Assembly (NCBI RefSeq): GCF_000015505.1
Contig: NC_008757.1
Location: 124,001-188,000, forward strand
DNA: 64,000 nt
Origin: Polaromonas naphthalenivorans CJ2
Lineage (GTDB): Bacteria; Pseudomonadota; Gammaproteobacteria; Burkholderiales; Burkholderiaceae_C
Direction: 5' to 3'
The notes beneath the pieces are model-generated. The model saw only the letters and a list, made by a program, of their open reading frames with translations, searched no databases and had not been told where the DNA came from. The first letter of the stretch is position 1. Every line of letters begins with the position of its first letter. This document shows positions 17,166 to 27,170 of the stretch, piece after piece. The position numbers and the translations under genes were made by a program.

Positions 17166-19667
17166 TCAGGCCTGAATGAAAAGGCCGTGCAGACGAAGGA
17201 GTTCGTTTCCATCGACGCCAAGCCGAGCAGCATAGCGTTCATTGAGCCGCGTCAGCATCGACAGGACAATCTCTCCGCGCAATTCGTCCGGGCGCAACGC
17301 CGTGAGTCGGTAGACCAGGTCGGCGAATTTCCTGGCCTGCTCATCCAATCCGCCTGTTTTGCCGTCTACGGTGGCCAGGCTGCGCGCGATCGCAACCCAA
17401 AAGCACGTGGCCCATACTTCGAGAAAGTCATCCGGAACTTGCTCCAGGCTTGCGTCGAGCTGGAACGCTCGGGCCAACGGCCGGGATTGTCCGAAAAAGG
17501 TGAAAAGCAGGATGCCGATCAGCCGCATCCATCCCTCATCGCCATCGGCAGGAAGTATCTGGTGCTTGTGCAGGCCTTTGCGGTCCTTGGCCAGTGTGCG
17601 CTCGCTGCGAGACGTGCCCGCACCGGCGATGACTGACAACAGGATGCGCAGTTTCAGCGCCTGGGCGGACCCCAAGCCTTGGGAATCCGCCAGCTTTTTG
17701 CAAAGTTCGGTGAACTTCATGACCGACCTTGCGTAATCCTGCGGCGTGTCTGTCTTTCGGATTTGCTTTTTCTCCGGTTCGCGTTCAGCGTCGGGTTCGG
17801 GGATGCTCTTGGATCCGATCATGGGGGTGGTGGATGCAGGCAACGAAGCCAGTTGGTCCTCATCGCCTTCGCGGTCGGTCTGGCTCTTGTCTGTCAAGGA
17901 CGTCTCCAGCGCCTGGTTGTCTTCCGTTTTGTCGAAGAACACCTCTTGGTGTGACTTCAGCAGGCGGTTCAGGAAGATTCGGGCGGCACTTAGCTCGCTG
18001 CCACCAAGCGAACTCCGGGTCACCTTGAACTCGTCGGCGTGAGCCCGGCGGCCAGCGATGAACAGGTCGTACGCAACCGCTGCGGTGGAGGCAGGAAGGT
18101 CTTCTTCCTTGGGCTTGTGTCGAGCCATGCTTCGTGCCGTGGCGGTATCCAGGCTCTCTTCAACTGGACGAGCGTCGTTGCGCTCGGCGCGCTCTGCCGC
18201 TTCCAGCGTATCGATGACGTCCAATAACCAGAGTCCTTCGTCCTCTTCCCCGTCCAGGTCTTGCAACGCTCGCTCGGTTGGTCCCCGCCGAACCTCACGC
18301 GCGGCTTGCTGCAACTGGTCGGCCCAATTTATGACAGCCAAGCCGGATATCGTTCCGTCCAGTCGATGCACTGCGGCGAACCGCGGCGGGTGAGAGAAAG
18401 CGCCGAGCCGAAAGCGCTTGGGCACGGTGCCAGTGCTGCCTGGAAGGGCCAAAAGTGCAATGGCAAGCGGCTGACCATCGATGTCGAAGAGCTGCAGCAG
18501 GGAAGGCTCGACGTCAGCATCCTGATCCTTGGTGGGCCACCAGAAGAGCGTCATCTGGTCCAGTTCGAAGCGCCCAGGATTGAGGCGCTCACCTTCGTCG
18601 AGCGCGATCTCATTTGTCATAACGCACTGGCAGTTGGCCAGTTCGTCAGAGGACATTGCTTGCGCCGACATCGCAGCTTGCAGACCGAGGGACTCGATCA
18701 TGGAGCCGGCCGGAAGGAGCTGGTACAGGCTGGCCTCCTCGTTGGTCCCCGCAAACGTTGAGTTGCCCATGGCGGCCACGGTGCAGTTGGCGCTGCCAGC
18801 GAGCACGTGGTCCGCGTCGGCCGTCTGCGCGATGATGATCTTGGCATGGACAAACCGGTCCTTGGCGGGTTTCACCCCGGCGCTTGCAAGGTCGATGACA
18901 CGCAAGCCCGGGATGCGTCCGGCTTGGGGCCCAGGGAACAATTGCATGTCTTTCTGGATGAGCGTGATGACCGATTCGGGCTGCAGAATACCGACGAGAT
19001 GGTCGAGCGCCTGAAGCGTGGAGTCCCAATAGGGACTGACAACGATGAGCTGCTTTACACGGGCTGGCCCGATGGCCTCGGCGAAGCGGGTGGCAATTCC
19101 CGCTCCAGAGCCTGTGGAGAAGAACCGGGGCGTTGCAGGACCGTCGGCATGGGGGCGGTTGAGCGCAGTCTTCAACCAGTGCGCGCGATCAAGGGTCCAG
19201 CTTATCTGGCGTTCGATGCCCGACTGTGCCCGGTCGGCATGCCGCAGCACGAAGCGCCAGGCAGCCACGAGGGCCGCTTGCTCTGGCGATTCGCTCTCGT
19301 CACAAATGATTTCGCTCGTCACCTCTAGGTTGCCGGAAAGACCCGCGGCGGTCATGTTGGCGGAACCGATGACAAGTCGGCCCTGCGTCCGGCCGATTTG
19401 CAGCAGGATTTTCGGGTGGTAGACCCCCGATCCCTCGGGACGAACTCCCGTCAGGCTGTAGAAGCGACCAGCCAAGCGAGGCAGTGCCACAGGGTTCTCA
19501 AGGGCCAGCGCGAGCATCCTGTGGTCGGCCAGCAGGAGGTTGTTCGTGCACCCATTCCCACGCAGGCGCGCAAGGGCCACGTTTTCGTACGTATCGAAGT
19601 CGATACCGAATGTGGTGACGACGCTGGTGTGATAACCCCGAGCCGCAAATGCCTCATACAGCTTCAT
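17166..19667 (-). CDS. Phospholipase-D-family protein with two HKD motifs, possible nuclease
   Basis: An 833-residue protein. The N-terminal 350 residues contain two HKD half-sites: 'HPKILLQIG' with 'GSANMTAAG' (~84-105), and 'VHAKIIIAQ' with 'GSANCTVAA' (~265-285). PLD-family enzymes use both halves for phosphodiester cleavage. In defence loci (for example DrmC of DISARM) they are thought to be nucleases. The C-terminal 450 residues are helical and charged, without known motifs. Its ATG overlaps the stop of the 520-residue gene upstream (4 bases), so the two form a translationally coupled pair. It is convergent with the TerY-P operon. Confidence 0.75.
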   Translation of the reverse strand: MKLYEAFAARGYHTSVVTTFGIDFDTYENVALARLRGNGCTNNLLLADHRMLALALENPVALPRLAGRFYSLTGVRPEGSGVYHPKILLQIGRTQGRLVIGSANMTAAGLSGNLEVTSEIICDESESPEQAALVAAWRFVLRHADRAQSGIERQISWTLDRAHWLKTALNRPHADGPATPRFFSTGSGAGIATRFAEAIGPARVKQLIVVSPYWDSTLQALDHLVGILQPESVITLIQKDMQLFPGPQAGRIPGLRVIDLASAGVKPAKDRFVHAKIIIAQTADADHVLAGSANCTVAAMGNSTFAGTNEEASLYQLLPAGSMIESLGLQAAMSAQAMSSDELANCQCVMTNEIALDEGERLNPGRFELDQMTLFWWPTKDQDADVEPSLLQLFDIDGQPLAIALLALPGSTGTVPKRFRLGAFSHPPRFAAVHRLDGTISGLAVINWADQLQQAAREVRRGPTERALQDLDGEEDEGLWLLDVIDTLEAAERAERNDARPVEESLDTATARSMARHKPKEEDLPASTAAVAYDLFIAGRRAHADEFKVTRSSLGGSELSAARIFLNRLLKSHQEVFFDKTEDNQALETSLTDKSQTDREGDEDQLASLPASTTPMIGSKSIPEPDAEREPEKKQIRKTDTPQDYARSVMKFTELCKKLADSQGLGSAQALKLRILLSVIAGAGTSRSERTLAKDRKGLHKHQILPADGDEGWMRLIGILLFTFFGQSRPLARAFQLDASLEQVPDDFLEVWATCFWVAIARSLATVDGKTGGLDEQARKFADLVYRLTALRPDELRGEIVLSMLTRLNERYAARLGVDGNELLRLHGLFIQA

Positions 19668-21226
19668 TGGATGAGTCGACGCCCAAGGTCCGTGATGCTT
19701 TTTGAGTCCAGCAGGTGAATGTCTTTCAGGAAGTCGATCGAGGTGTCCAGGCGCGGCGTGGTCTGCACCGGGCCGTCCTTGCGGCGCAGGCGAACACGGC
19801 CCTCATCGGTCTCGACAAGGAAGGTGTATTCGCCTTGGTACCGCAGCTTGCGCAGCGCGACCCACAGGTGCCGGTGCAGCACTCGGTCGCGAATCAGACT
19901 GGCAACGACTTCTTTGAAAGGGCGCTGTGCAACGCTGTCGAGGAAGGCCATCTCGGTATGGATGGAGCGTGCGCCATCGTTGTCGGACTTCGCGGTTTGA
20001 GTTACGAACCCAGCGCTGTCGGCTTTCGCCCGTTGGCTCAGGACAACCAGCAGTTCCAGGCTGTTCAATGCATCACCTGCCTGGACGCTTGCATTCGGGC
20101 GTGCTGAACGGAGCAGCCGCTCGAGGCGGTGGTATTCGGTGGCTGGTTCGCTGGAACTTCCCCATCCGACGGCTGACGCCGTGCCTGTGGTGAACTGGGC
20201 CCAGCTGTCTACAGGTGCTTGCCGTTCATCGGCAATGCGTTGCGTCGCCTCCGCGATCAACTCGCGCATTGACAGGCCGATGGGATACCCCTCGAGGATG
20301 TCAAGCGTGTATTTGAGCAGCGACTCCAGGCACATGTGGCACAGGTCGTCGAGCTGGTACAGCCACCAGCGGTCTCGATGGGCGCGCAAGGCAGGGTCGT
20401 GCAGTTGCAATGGCTGCCCATCGGCGAGCTGGCCAGTGTAGAGGCTCCATCGCACATCGGTCGAAGTCGGACAGGAGCCCATCTGGTTGGCCAGCTGCAG
20501 CAGCAGGATCAGCGTCATCTTCCGGTTCTGGTCACCGGCCGGCGTGTTTGCCATGCGGCAAAACAACAGATCCTCGTAAGCGGCGCGTTCCTGGCTGTCC
20601 GGCGGGATCGCTGACGGGGCCAGCGGGGCCAGTCGTGTCAGCTCCTCGTGTGTGACGCTGCCGCGCGTCAGAACGTCGAAGAAGGTTTCTCCCAGCTCGG
20701 CTCGTGCGTCACCGAAGAGCCGTGCCAGTCGATCGCCTGAGGCCTCGCTCGGCACCGGCACCGGGTGTCCATCGGCCTTGGTGAGCACCCCGGTGGCGAC
20801 CAGCTGGCTGTAATAGGCACCCCCATACGCGCCCCATTCCTGCCTCAGGTACGGATTGGGAGCCATGGGATCTGCACCGGCGGCAAAGTCGACGGTACCT
20901 GTCGGTTGATTCAGTGCGACATGGGCCCAGTTGGTGCCAGCCACGCCCCTTTCCCCAGTCTTTTTTTGAGCCACGAGTGCGTACAGCAACTCGGCCCGCC
21001 TAACATGCCACTTCCATGTCTCGATGTTTCCGACGCCCACCTGGCGGGCGTAGCGGTCCGACAGCCAGGCGTACAGGCCGTAGTAACGCATTCGCAGCGT
21101 CACATTACTGATGCCCGGGACCAGATCCTGGTACTTCGATACGCTGGCGTTCTGCATGCCCAGCGGGTCAACGCCATTCTTCACGGTCGAATCGGTCCAT
21201 TCAGGAGGCAGGCTGCGGGCGTTCAC
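19664..21226 (-). CDS. Uncharacterised partner of the phospholipase-D-family protein
   Basis: A 520-residue soluble, mostly helical protein. The N-terminus has 'VDPLGMQNASVSKYQDLVPGISNVTLRMRYYGLYAWL', a pattern that looks family-specific, and the middle has 'DDLCHMCLESLLKYTLDILEG'. No catalytic motifs, membrane segments or known domains are recognised. It is the first gene of a two-gene unit with the HKD protein (ATGA overlap). The gene begins 347 bases after the zorD stop, on the same strand. It may recognise a target or regulate the nuclease; that is inference only. Confidence 0.7.
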   Translation of the reverse strand: MNARSLPPEWTDSTVKNGVDPLGMQNASVSKYQDLVPGISNVTLRMRYYGLYAWLSDRYARQVGVGNIETWKWHVRRAELLYALVAQKKTGERGVAGTNWAHVALNQPTGTVDFAAGADPMAPNPYLRQEWGAYGGAYYSQLVATGVLTKADGHPVPVPSEASGDRLARLFGDARAELGETFFDVLTRGSVTHEELTRLAPLAPSAIPPDSQERAAYEDLLFCRMANTPAGDQNRKMTLILLLQLANQMGSCPTSTDVRWSLYTGQLADGQPLQLHDPALRAHRDRWWLYQLDDLCHMCLESLLKYTLDILEGYPIGLSMRELIAEATQRIADERQAPVDSWAQFTTGTASAVGWGSSSEPATEYHRLERLLRSARPNASVQAGDALNSLELLVVLSQRAKADSAGFVTQTAKSDNDGARSIHTEMAFLDSVAQRPFKEVVASLIRDRVLHRHLWVALRKLRYQGEYTFLVETDEGRVRLRRKDGPVQTTPRLDTSIDFLKDIHLLDSKSITDLGRRLIQ

Positions 21227-21573
21227 GTGTTCATGGTCTATGTGGGGAGTCGGTTTGTATCACCGTGTAAAAGTATACGTGGCGTCGAAGCTTTCGCGCA
21301 CCGGAATCTTCGGCAAATGAGGTCGAAGTCTTAACGCATTCCGGGCAAGTGGTTGGCCCGTGTACGGAGGAATTCATGTGGAAGGTCGTCACGCATGTTG
21401 GCTCCGATGCGCTTTTGATCCAGGTGCCGGCATTGCACTGTCTTCGGACATCACCTTGCAATCCCAATGCAGGCAACGGTTTGCCTAGCCATGCATGGGT
21501 CAACGAGTACGGCACCTGGGTCAATTCCTGGGTAGCCGCACCAAGGGTTTGATGGAAGGGTTTTGGCGCTGAG
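21227..21573. other. Intergenic region between zorD and the PLD pair
   Basis: 347 bases hold no convincing gene. An AT-rich patch around 21260-21280 ('gtgtaaaagtatac') could carry the promoter of the leftward PLD pair. A plus-strand reading frame (ATG at 21375, preceded by GGAGG) would encode about 58 residues with no recognisable features. No strong terminator for zorD is visible. Confidence 0.4.
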
Positions 21574-24500
21574 TTAAAACGCATGAAGGTCGGCATCGGA
21601 CCATTCGGTATAGAGCAAACGCTCGACATCAAGCATCGTCACCGGGTACTTTTCCAGCATTTCACCCAGATGGCGCCTTTCCATCAGATCGACCCCGTTG
21701 AGTACGGCGCTTTCATGCGCCTGGACGTTGAAATGCTGGTTCGTCAAGCCGACTTTCTTGAAGGTGACGCCTGGATGGCGGCGGCGGTAAAAAGCTTCGC
21801 CGGCCACCACTTCCTTGACCGTGTCCCAGTTCAAACTTCGATCGTCCGCAGCTGAGGTCTTGGTCTGAACCAGTTCGCCCAGGTTCCCGCGGATGCCCAC
21901 CACATCCACGCCGTTGTCGCTCGATCCAGGCGTGCAATAGACGGTTTCGAAGCCGCGTTTACACAGCAAAGCGGCAGCCAGGCCCTCGAAATGGCGCCAG
22001 TCCATGCGCAAGGCCAGGTCCAGGGTCACGCGCTCATCGATCGAGCCGACGTCCGCATCCGGAATAACGTCCTCGATCTTGAACTCCGCCAGCGAGATGT
22101 CCGGCGAGCCGTTGAGCATGTCGCCGGCGAGCGAGCGCTTTCTCTCGAGCAACTGGTCGAGCTTGACGTCAAAGGTGGTGAAGTCCTGAGCCGCGACCAC
22201 CGGGCAGTAGACGTAGACGTCCCTGGTCTGGCCGATGCGCCAGGCCCGGTCGGATGCCTGGTCTTCTTTGGCCGGGTTCCAGGTGCGTGTGTAATGGACC
22301 ACATGGTTGGCGGCCTGGATGTTCACGCCAAAGCCGACCGCAACCGGTGACAAGATGATGACGCCGAAGCCCGGCTTTGCCTGAAAGGCCTTGATGCGCT
22401 TTTGACGACTTGCCGAGTGGCTGGCAGACGCCGAGGTATCGCCGTTGATGATGTCGGCCTGCAAGGCGAACACCTCTTCGATATAGTGCTGCAGCAAGCG
22501 CTGGATGTTGCGAAACTCGCAAAAGATGATGGCTTTTTCGCCCTGAGACTGAATCAGTCCGAGCTGATTGAGCAGCCAGTCGAGCTTGGGCGCTGAGGCA
22601 CGGTATTGCGAGATGGGCTCGGGCTTGAAGATACTCAAGCCATGACGCCTCGGGTCAGTGCAGACCAGCCGCAGGTAGTGCAGCAGCCCAAGGTGATTCT
22701 TAAAGGGTGTGCGAAACGAGGGATCGGCCCGTTTCTTGAAGTCGCCAATCGCCTTGGCGTACAAGTTCCTCTGCGTGGATGAAAGCGGCAAGCGCCTGCA
22801 AGTGTCGACCACGATTTTCCTGGGCAGGTTCTTGGCCACCTCCAGCTTGGTGCGCCGCAGGATCTGCGGCTCGATCAGGCTGCGCAACTCCTCGATGCGT
22901 GTCTGGCCTTCCTTGTCACGTGCATCGATCTCGATGGGACGCCGGTACTTGCGACCAAAGTCGTTGAGCGCACCGAGCAGGCCAGGTTGTACAAAATCAA
23001 AGAGACACCACAAATCAGCCAGCGTGTTCTCGACCGGCGTGCCGGTGCATGCAATCTTGAACTGGGCATTTTGCTTCTTGGCAGCGCGCGTGACCATGGC
23101 GGCCGGGTTCTTGATGCGCTGGGCCTCGTCGCAAACCATCAGCGACCAGTGCTGCGTAGCGAACGAGAATTCCAGGTCGCGCAAGGTTTCGTAGGTGGTC
23201 AGTACCAGTTGGGCATTGCCCACCCAGTCGGGCTTGAGGAAGCGGACCAGGCCGTCTTCGTTCCTGAGCCGCTCCTCAATGCTTTCCCGCGGTACGCGAA
23301 GGGGTGAGAGCGCATCGCCATAGGCGGTCAGGATGCGCAGGGCTCCAGGAAAGAACTTGTGGGCTTCTTCGAGCCAGTTCTCCAGCAAGGAAACCGGTGC
23401 GATCACCAGCATGGGCGCTGCATTGGAATCGCTTTCTACGATGGACACCATCAGCGATAAAAGCTGCAGCGTCTTTCCCAGTCCCATGTCATCGGCCAGC
23501 ACCATGCCTCGAACCTGAAATGTGTGCCGCAAGCTGTAGAGGTGCTGCAGCTTGGCCACGCCTTCTTCCTGGTGCCCGAGCAGACGGTGGTCCTTGCTCA
23601 GGGAGTTCGAAATCGTGGGTTCGCCCAGCGCGACGATCATGGCCTGCCGCCGTTTTTCCTCGTAATCGACCGTCTCGATGTTGGCGCGCAGCATCAAGGT
23701 CTTGCGTGCGGACGGCTTGGTCGCCCCTTTGCGGTCCGGGTCGAATTTTCCTTTTTTGACGTCTTCCAGAACTTCATCGAAGGTTTGGGTGATTCTCTGG
23801 GCTTCTGCCAGTGGCATTGGTTTGGGAAGCCAGGGCAGCTCCACCGCGCTCTTGCCTGCGGCTTGGGCTTTTTGCGTCTGGTCTCGCAGTTCTTCCAGGG
23901 CATGGTTGTTCACGGGAACCGTCACTGCTTCATGCTCGCCTTCAGGGGTGAAGGCGATGACCGGAAAGACGTTCTCTGGGAACCAGCTGTCCTCTTCCTT
24001 TTTCTTGGCAATGTAGGGCGAGTAGTAGGGTGGCTCGACGCCAATGCCTTCGACACGAGAGGAATAATGGGACAGGTCATGCACCTGTGCATGGGTCACC
24101 AGCAGGCGGGGCTCGGTGCGTTGCGCCAGGGCCTGCTTGAGCGCATGGAGGTGGTCGGGCGTGTCGCCCAGGATTTCGAGTTCGCTGCCTTGCCAGAATG
24201 CCAGCTGAAGGCCGCGGCTGATCGCCTGCTCCACGCTGGCGATGAAGGCCCTCAGTTCTGCGTCGTCCAGATACTGCGTGTTCGAGCCGGTGGGACCACT
24301 GGAGGACGCCGACTCGATGAGGATGCCGACCTTCTGCGCAAAGCCTGCACCATCACGCTCGATGACAGGGGTGAAGCGCTCGAATTCGAGCCCCGCATCT
24401 TCGCGGGCCTGCTCGAATTGCGCTTCGTCGATGACCTCGCTGGCCGCTTCACCAAGGGTTGCGAACGGATTGAGCAAAAAGGCCTGTGCACGGGAGCCGG

Positions 24501-25353
24501 CCACGCGGCGCGCCGGAAACCGTTTGATCTGCTGCAGGACCGTCTTGACCTGCGGGGAGAGAACGATCTGCACCAGGCCGCCGTCGTCCATGGGCAGGTC
24601 GTAGCGGTCCAGGGTGGTGTCAAACCGGTCGAACTGCTCCAGCCAGTTGGGCGGAGCCCCTTCGAATCCGGGGATCACTTCGACCACGGTGTCTTTGCCC
24701 GTGGCGTCGGACTTGCGAAAGGCCATTTTCAGCCGCTCTGGCGTCAGCACGACGGTCTTGACCAGGAAGTCGCTCATGTGAGCGCTCGCAGCCAGCGCTG
24801 ATCTGCGGATTTGGCCCCAGGCCTGACGCTGCCGATGATCGGTGTGGTCTTCAGGAAAGCGCTCGGCGAACGCCACCACGCGCTTGAACAGATCCCACTG
24901 CGGCGCACTCATCAGCTCTGCCTTGCCATTGAGTTGCAGCACGGGGCCGACATGATGGGGCGACACCGCCTTGCCACTGGCATCCCGCCAGGCACCCAGC
25001 GAGATCGAAAAATCGCTGTCGGTCAACGCATGGCGGCTGCTCAGGGTCGGACGCAGGCCGGTGGTCGCCGGTAAATCGAGGGCTTGCGACAACTCCGCAT
25101 AGCCGGGCAGGTCCATCGCCTCGTAAAGCGAGTCCCAGGCCAGGAAATAGCGGCCGTGCTCATCCTCCTGGGTCAGTCCGTCATCCGAAAGCTGGGTCAT
25201 CAAGCCAGTCAGCGTGGGGAAAGACAAGGAATGATCGCCAGCACGCTTGTCCCGATGGACATGAATGCCCGAGGCATCCAGGCTGCGCAGCCAACCGGGC
25301 GCTTGAGCTGCCTGTGGGGCAGGCGCCTTCTTGAAGAGTGACAGGATATTCAT
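21574..25353 (-). CDS. zorD: ZorD: Snf2-type helicase fused to an Mrr-like nuclease
   Basis: A 1259-residue protein. The N-terminal half (1-600) has no known domain. The SF2/Snf2 core follows: Walker A 'LADDMGLGKTLQL' (~645), 'VCDEAQRIKN', 'CTGTPVENTL' and the C-terminal motif 'QASDRAWRIGQTRDV' (~1010). Residues ~1110-1250 are an Mrr-like nuclease ('WRHFEGLAAALLCKRGFETV', 'DNGVDVVGIRGNLGELVQTK', with D and QxK). ZorD is the effector of type I Zorya and is thought to unwind and cut phage DNA after ZorAB signals injection. The start at 25353 (MNILSLF) is chosen for its ATGA overlap with zorC; a start 15 bases upstream is possible. Confidence 0.88.
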   Translation of the reverse strand: MNILSLFKKAPAPQAAQAPGWLRSLDASGIHVHRDKRAGDHSLSFPTLTGLMTQLSDDGLTQEDEHGRYFLAWDSLYEAMDLPGYAELSQALDLPATTGLRPTLSSRHALTDSDFSISLGAWRDASGKAVSPHHVGPVLQLNGKAELMSAPQWDLFKRVVAFAERFPEDHTDHRQRQAWGQIRRSALAASAHMSDFLVKTVVLTPERLKMAFRKSDATGKDTVVEVIPGFEGAPPNWLEQFDRFDTTLDRYDLPMDDGGLVQIVLSPQVKTVLQQIKRFPARRVAGSRAQAFLLNPFATLGEAASEVIDEAQFEQAREDAGLEFERFTPVIERDGAGFAQKVGILIESASSSGPTGSNTQYLDDAELRAFIASVEQAISRGLQLAFWQGSELEILGDTPDHLHALKQALAQRTEPRLLVTHAQVHDLSHYSSRVEGIGVEPPYYSPYIAKKKEEDSWFPENVFPVIAFTPEGEHEAVTVPVNNHALEELRDQTQKAQAAGKSAVELPWLPKPMPLAEAQRITQTFDEVLEDVKKGKFDPDRKGATKPSARKTLMLRANIETVDYEEKRRQAMIVALGEPTISNSLSKDHRLLGHQEEGVAKLQHLYSLRHTFQVRGMVLADDMGLGKTLQLLSLMVSIVESDSNAAPMLVIAPVSLLENWLEEAHKFFPGALRILTAYGDALSPLRVPRESIEERLRNEDGLVRFLKPDWVGNAQLVLTTYETLRDLEFSFATQHWSLMVCDEAQRIKNPAAMVTRAAKKQNAQFKIACTGTPVENTLADLWCLFDFVQPGLLGALNDFGRKYRRPIEIDARDKEGQTRIEELRSLIEPQILRRTKLEVAKNLPRKIVVDTCRRLPLSSTQRNLYAKAIGDFKKRADPSFRTPFKNHLGLLHYLRLVCTDPRRHGLSIFKPEPISQYRASAPKLDWLLNQLGLIQSQGEKAIIFCEFRNIQRLLQHYIEEVFALQADIINGDTSASASHSASRQKRIKAFQAKPGFGVIILSPVAVGFGVNIQAANHVVHYTRTWNPAKEDQASDRAWRIGQTRDVYVYCPVVAAQDFTTFDVKLDQLLERKRSLAGDMLNGSPDISLAEFKIEDVIPDADVGSIDERVTLDLALRMDWRHFEGLAAALLCKRGFETVYCTPGSSDNGVDVVGIRGNLGELVQTKTSAADDRSLNWDTVKEVVAGEAFYRRRHPGVTFKKVGLTNQHFNVQAHESAVLNGVDLMERRHLGEMLEKYPVTMLDVERLLYTEWSDADLHAF

Positions 25354-27170
25354 TCGATTTTTTTCCACCAGCCCTTGCCGATGGTGAATTTGAAACCCCA
25401 GTTCGTCAGCAGCTCCCGGATATGCGGTATGTGGGCCGGCGCCATCACCCAGAGGGCGCCACCTCTGTCGGAGCGGTCCTGCACCGAGGCCCCGATTCGC
25501 ATGCAGACTTCACGCAGGTTGTCCATGGTGAAAGGCAGATCGGGGGCAAAAGGGGCAGACTGATCAGTGGCGAAGGCCGGAGCCGTCGATTTTGGAACTG
25601 GAGCTGGTGTTGTGAAGGTGCGTGGCATGGGCCGCGTTGAGGCAGCAGGAGCCAAGGTGCGTGCGGCGAAGAGCGGTGTCTGCGGTGATTTGGGATGCGG
25701 CGGCGCTGGCGCATCATTCCATTGACGTTCAACCACGACCCGCTGCGGCGATGTCACCCCGGGGCGGATGTTGAACTTCGTCCTCAACTCGTCCTGGAAG
25801 CGACCTTCCCAGCCATTGAAGCCTAAAACATTGTCCTGATGACGCAGATAAAGTGCTCTGGAGCTGTTTTTTAAGGAATTTTGACCATTGACAGGCGTGC
25901 GTACCGGCTGCGTCAGATCAAACGGCATGCGGTTTTTCACGTTGTAGCCGTAAAAGGCATTCGACGCCCCGCTGAACTCCACTGCGACCAAATCGCCCAT
26001 CGTCATGATGAACGCGTTGTTGGCGGCGATGTTGTCTTGTAAGGGGACGATCAGTCCCTTGAGCTTGTCCCTGAGCTCGACAAAGTCGCGCTCCCGTGAG
26101 TACATCGCGTGAGGACCCAGTGCGAAGTGGATTTCCTCAATGGCAGGCACGTATTTGGCCCAGAATTTCACGCGTCGGGTATCGCTCAGCCCATCCTGGG
26201 CGAGCTTGGTGAAAAACAGTTCAATGAACTCCAGCTTGAGCCAGTTCGACACCATCTGGCGCGCAGCCGTTTGCACGCCGCCCCAGCGGTCCTGGTTGGA
26301 AGGCAACCAGGGGTTGCCCCAACAGGTGACCGCATAGTCCCTTAGGGACGGGTGTTGGGGGGGCTGTGGAATCAGGGCATAACGGTCAAGAAGGATTTGC
26401 AGGCCACGGTCGCGCAAAACCTCATTGCCGCCGAGCAGGCGCAACAATCCGCTCACGGCAGCATGGAATGCCTGATCGCCCAGTTGCGTTGCTTGACGGA
26501 TCTGCGCGATGATGAGCTCGCGCGTGAACCACGAGCCGTCGCTGATGCCCAGCAGCTTGCGGATGTCACCGACAAGGTCGCTGTTGCCTGCCAGCAAGTC
26601 TGGGCCATAAGCAGCGCAGGGCTCCTCGGTGAAGAGGCCCGTGTTCGACAAGGTACAGCTCACCCAGTCCGGATTCAGGCTGGCATCGCGAATGCTGGCT
26701 GCGTTGCTGTTCAAATAATCACGCAGCTGGCGCCAGTTCACCTTTCCAACGTCGGGCGTGCTCCGGCCCATGCCGTCGTAGTCGAAGTAGCTGCGCACCA
26801 GTCCTTGAAAACATTTTCGGTACTGTCTCGGCGCACCCTGCCAGGCATCGACGGCATCAAGCGCGGATCCGAACAGGCGCTTGTCTTCCATCAGGCTGCG
26901 CCGGTCATCCCAGGGTGTCACCGCCAGGCCAAAGGCCACCAGGCGGGCCTCGCGCAAGGTTTCGACGTGTCCTGTCTTCCAGAAGCGGCGAACCGCCTCG
27001 ATCTGCAGGTCCTTGGGTTCGTCGTTTCGTCCTCCGGACTTGACCTGCTTTTCCAATGCCAGGAGCACCTTGTCAATGTCGTCGCTGGCACGCACATCCA
27101 CCGGCGAGTTGAGCGCCGCTTGGTTCAGCATCGAGGAAAAGAGGTTGAGCAGGTCCATCAGATGGCGCAT
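25350..27170 (-). CDS. zorC: ZorC: Zorya DNA-associated component
   Basis: A 606-residue protein in the zorC position. It matches the EH_Signature-type ZorC proteins in size and place; it has no enzymatic motif. Features seen include 'FVELRDKLKGLIVPLQDNIAANNAFIMTMGDLVAVEF', a Pro/Ala/Thr-rich linker (~500-555) and a C-terminal 'GASVQDRSDRGGALWVMAPAHIPHIRELLTNWGFKFTIGKGWWKKIE'. The start could be 27170, or 27158 (ATG in a TGATG junction with the zorB stop). In studied Zorya systems ZorC binds DNA and works with ZorD near the ZorAB channel. Confidence 0.82.
   Translation of the reverse strand: MRHLMDLLNLFSSMLNQAALNSPVDVRASDDIDKVLLALEKQVKSGGRNDEPKDLQIEAVRRFWKTGHVETLREARLVAFGLAVTPWDDRRSLMEDKRLFGSALDAVDAWQGAPRQYRKCFQGLVRSYFDYDGMGRSTPDVGKVNWRQLRDYLNSNAASIRDASLNPDWVSCTLSNTGLFTEEPCAAYGPDLLAGNSDLVGDIRKLLGISDGSWFTRELIIAQIRQATQLGDQAFHAAVSGLLRLLGGNEVLRDRGLQILLDRYALIPQPPQHPSLRDYAVTCWGNPWLPSNQDRWGGVQTAARQMVSNWLKLEFIELFFTKLAQDGLSDTRRVKFWAKYVPAIEEIHFALGPHAMYSRERDFVELRDKLKGLIVPLQDNIAANNAFIMTMGDLVAVEFSGASNAFYGYNVKNRMPFDLTQPVRTPVNGQNSLKNSSRALYLRHQDNVLGFNGWEGRFQDELRTKFNIRPGVTSPQRVVVERQWNDAPAPPHPKSPQTPLFAARTLAPAASTRPMPRTFTTPAPVPKSTAPAFATDQSAPFAPDLPFTMDNLREVCMRIGASVQDRSDRGGALWVMAPAHIPHIRELLTNWGFKFTIGKGWWKKIE

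Noticed and set aside
23524..24801. Plus-strand reading frame of 425 codons opposite zorD
   Set aside because: Antisense shadow of a gene with Snf2 motifs; no independent evidence.
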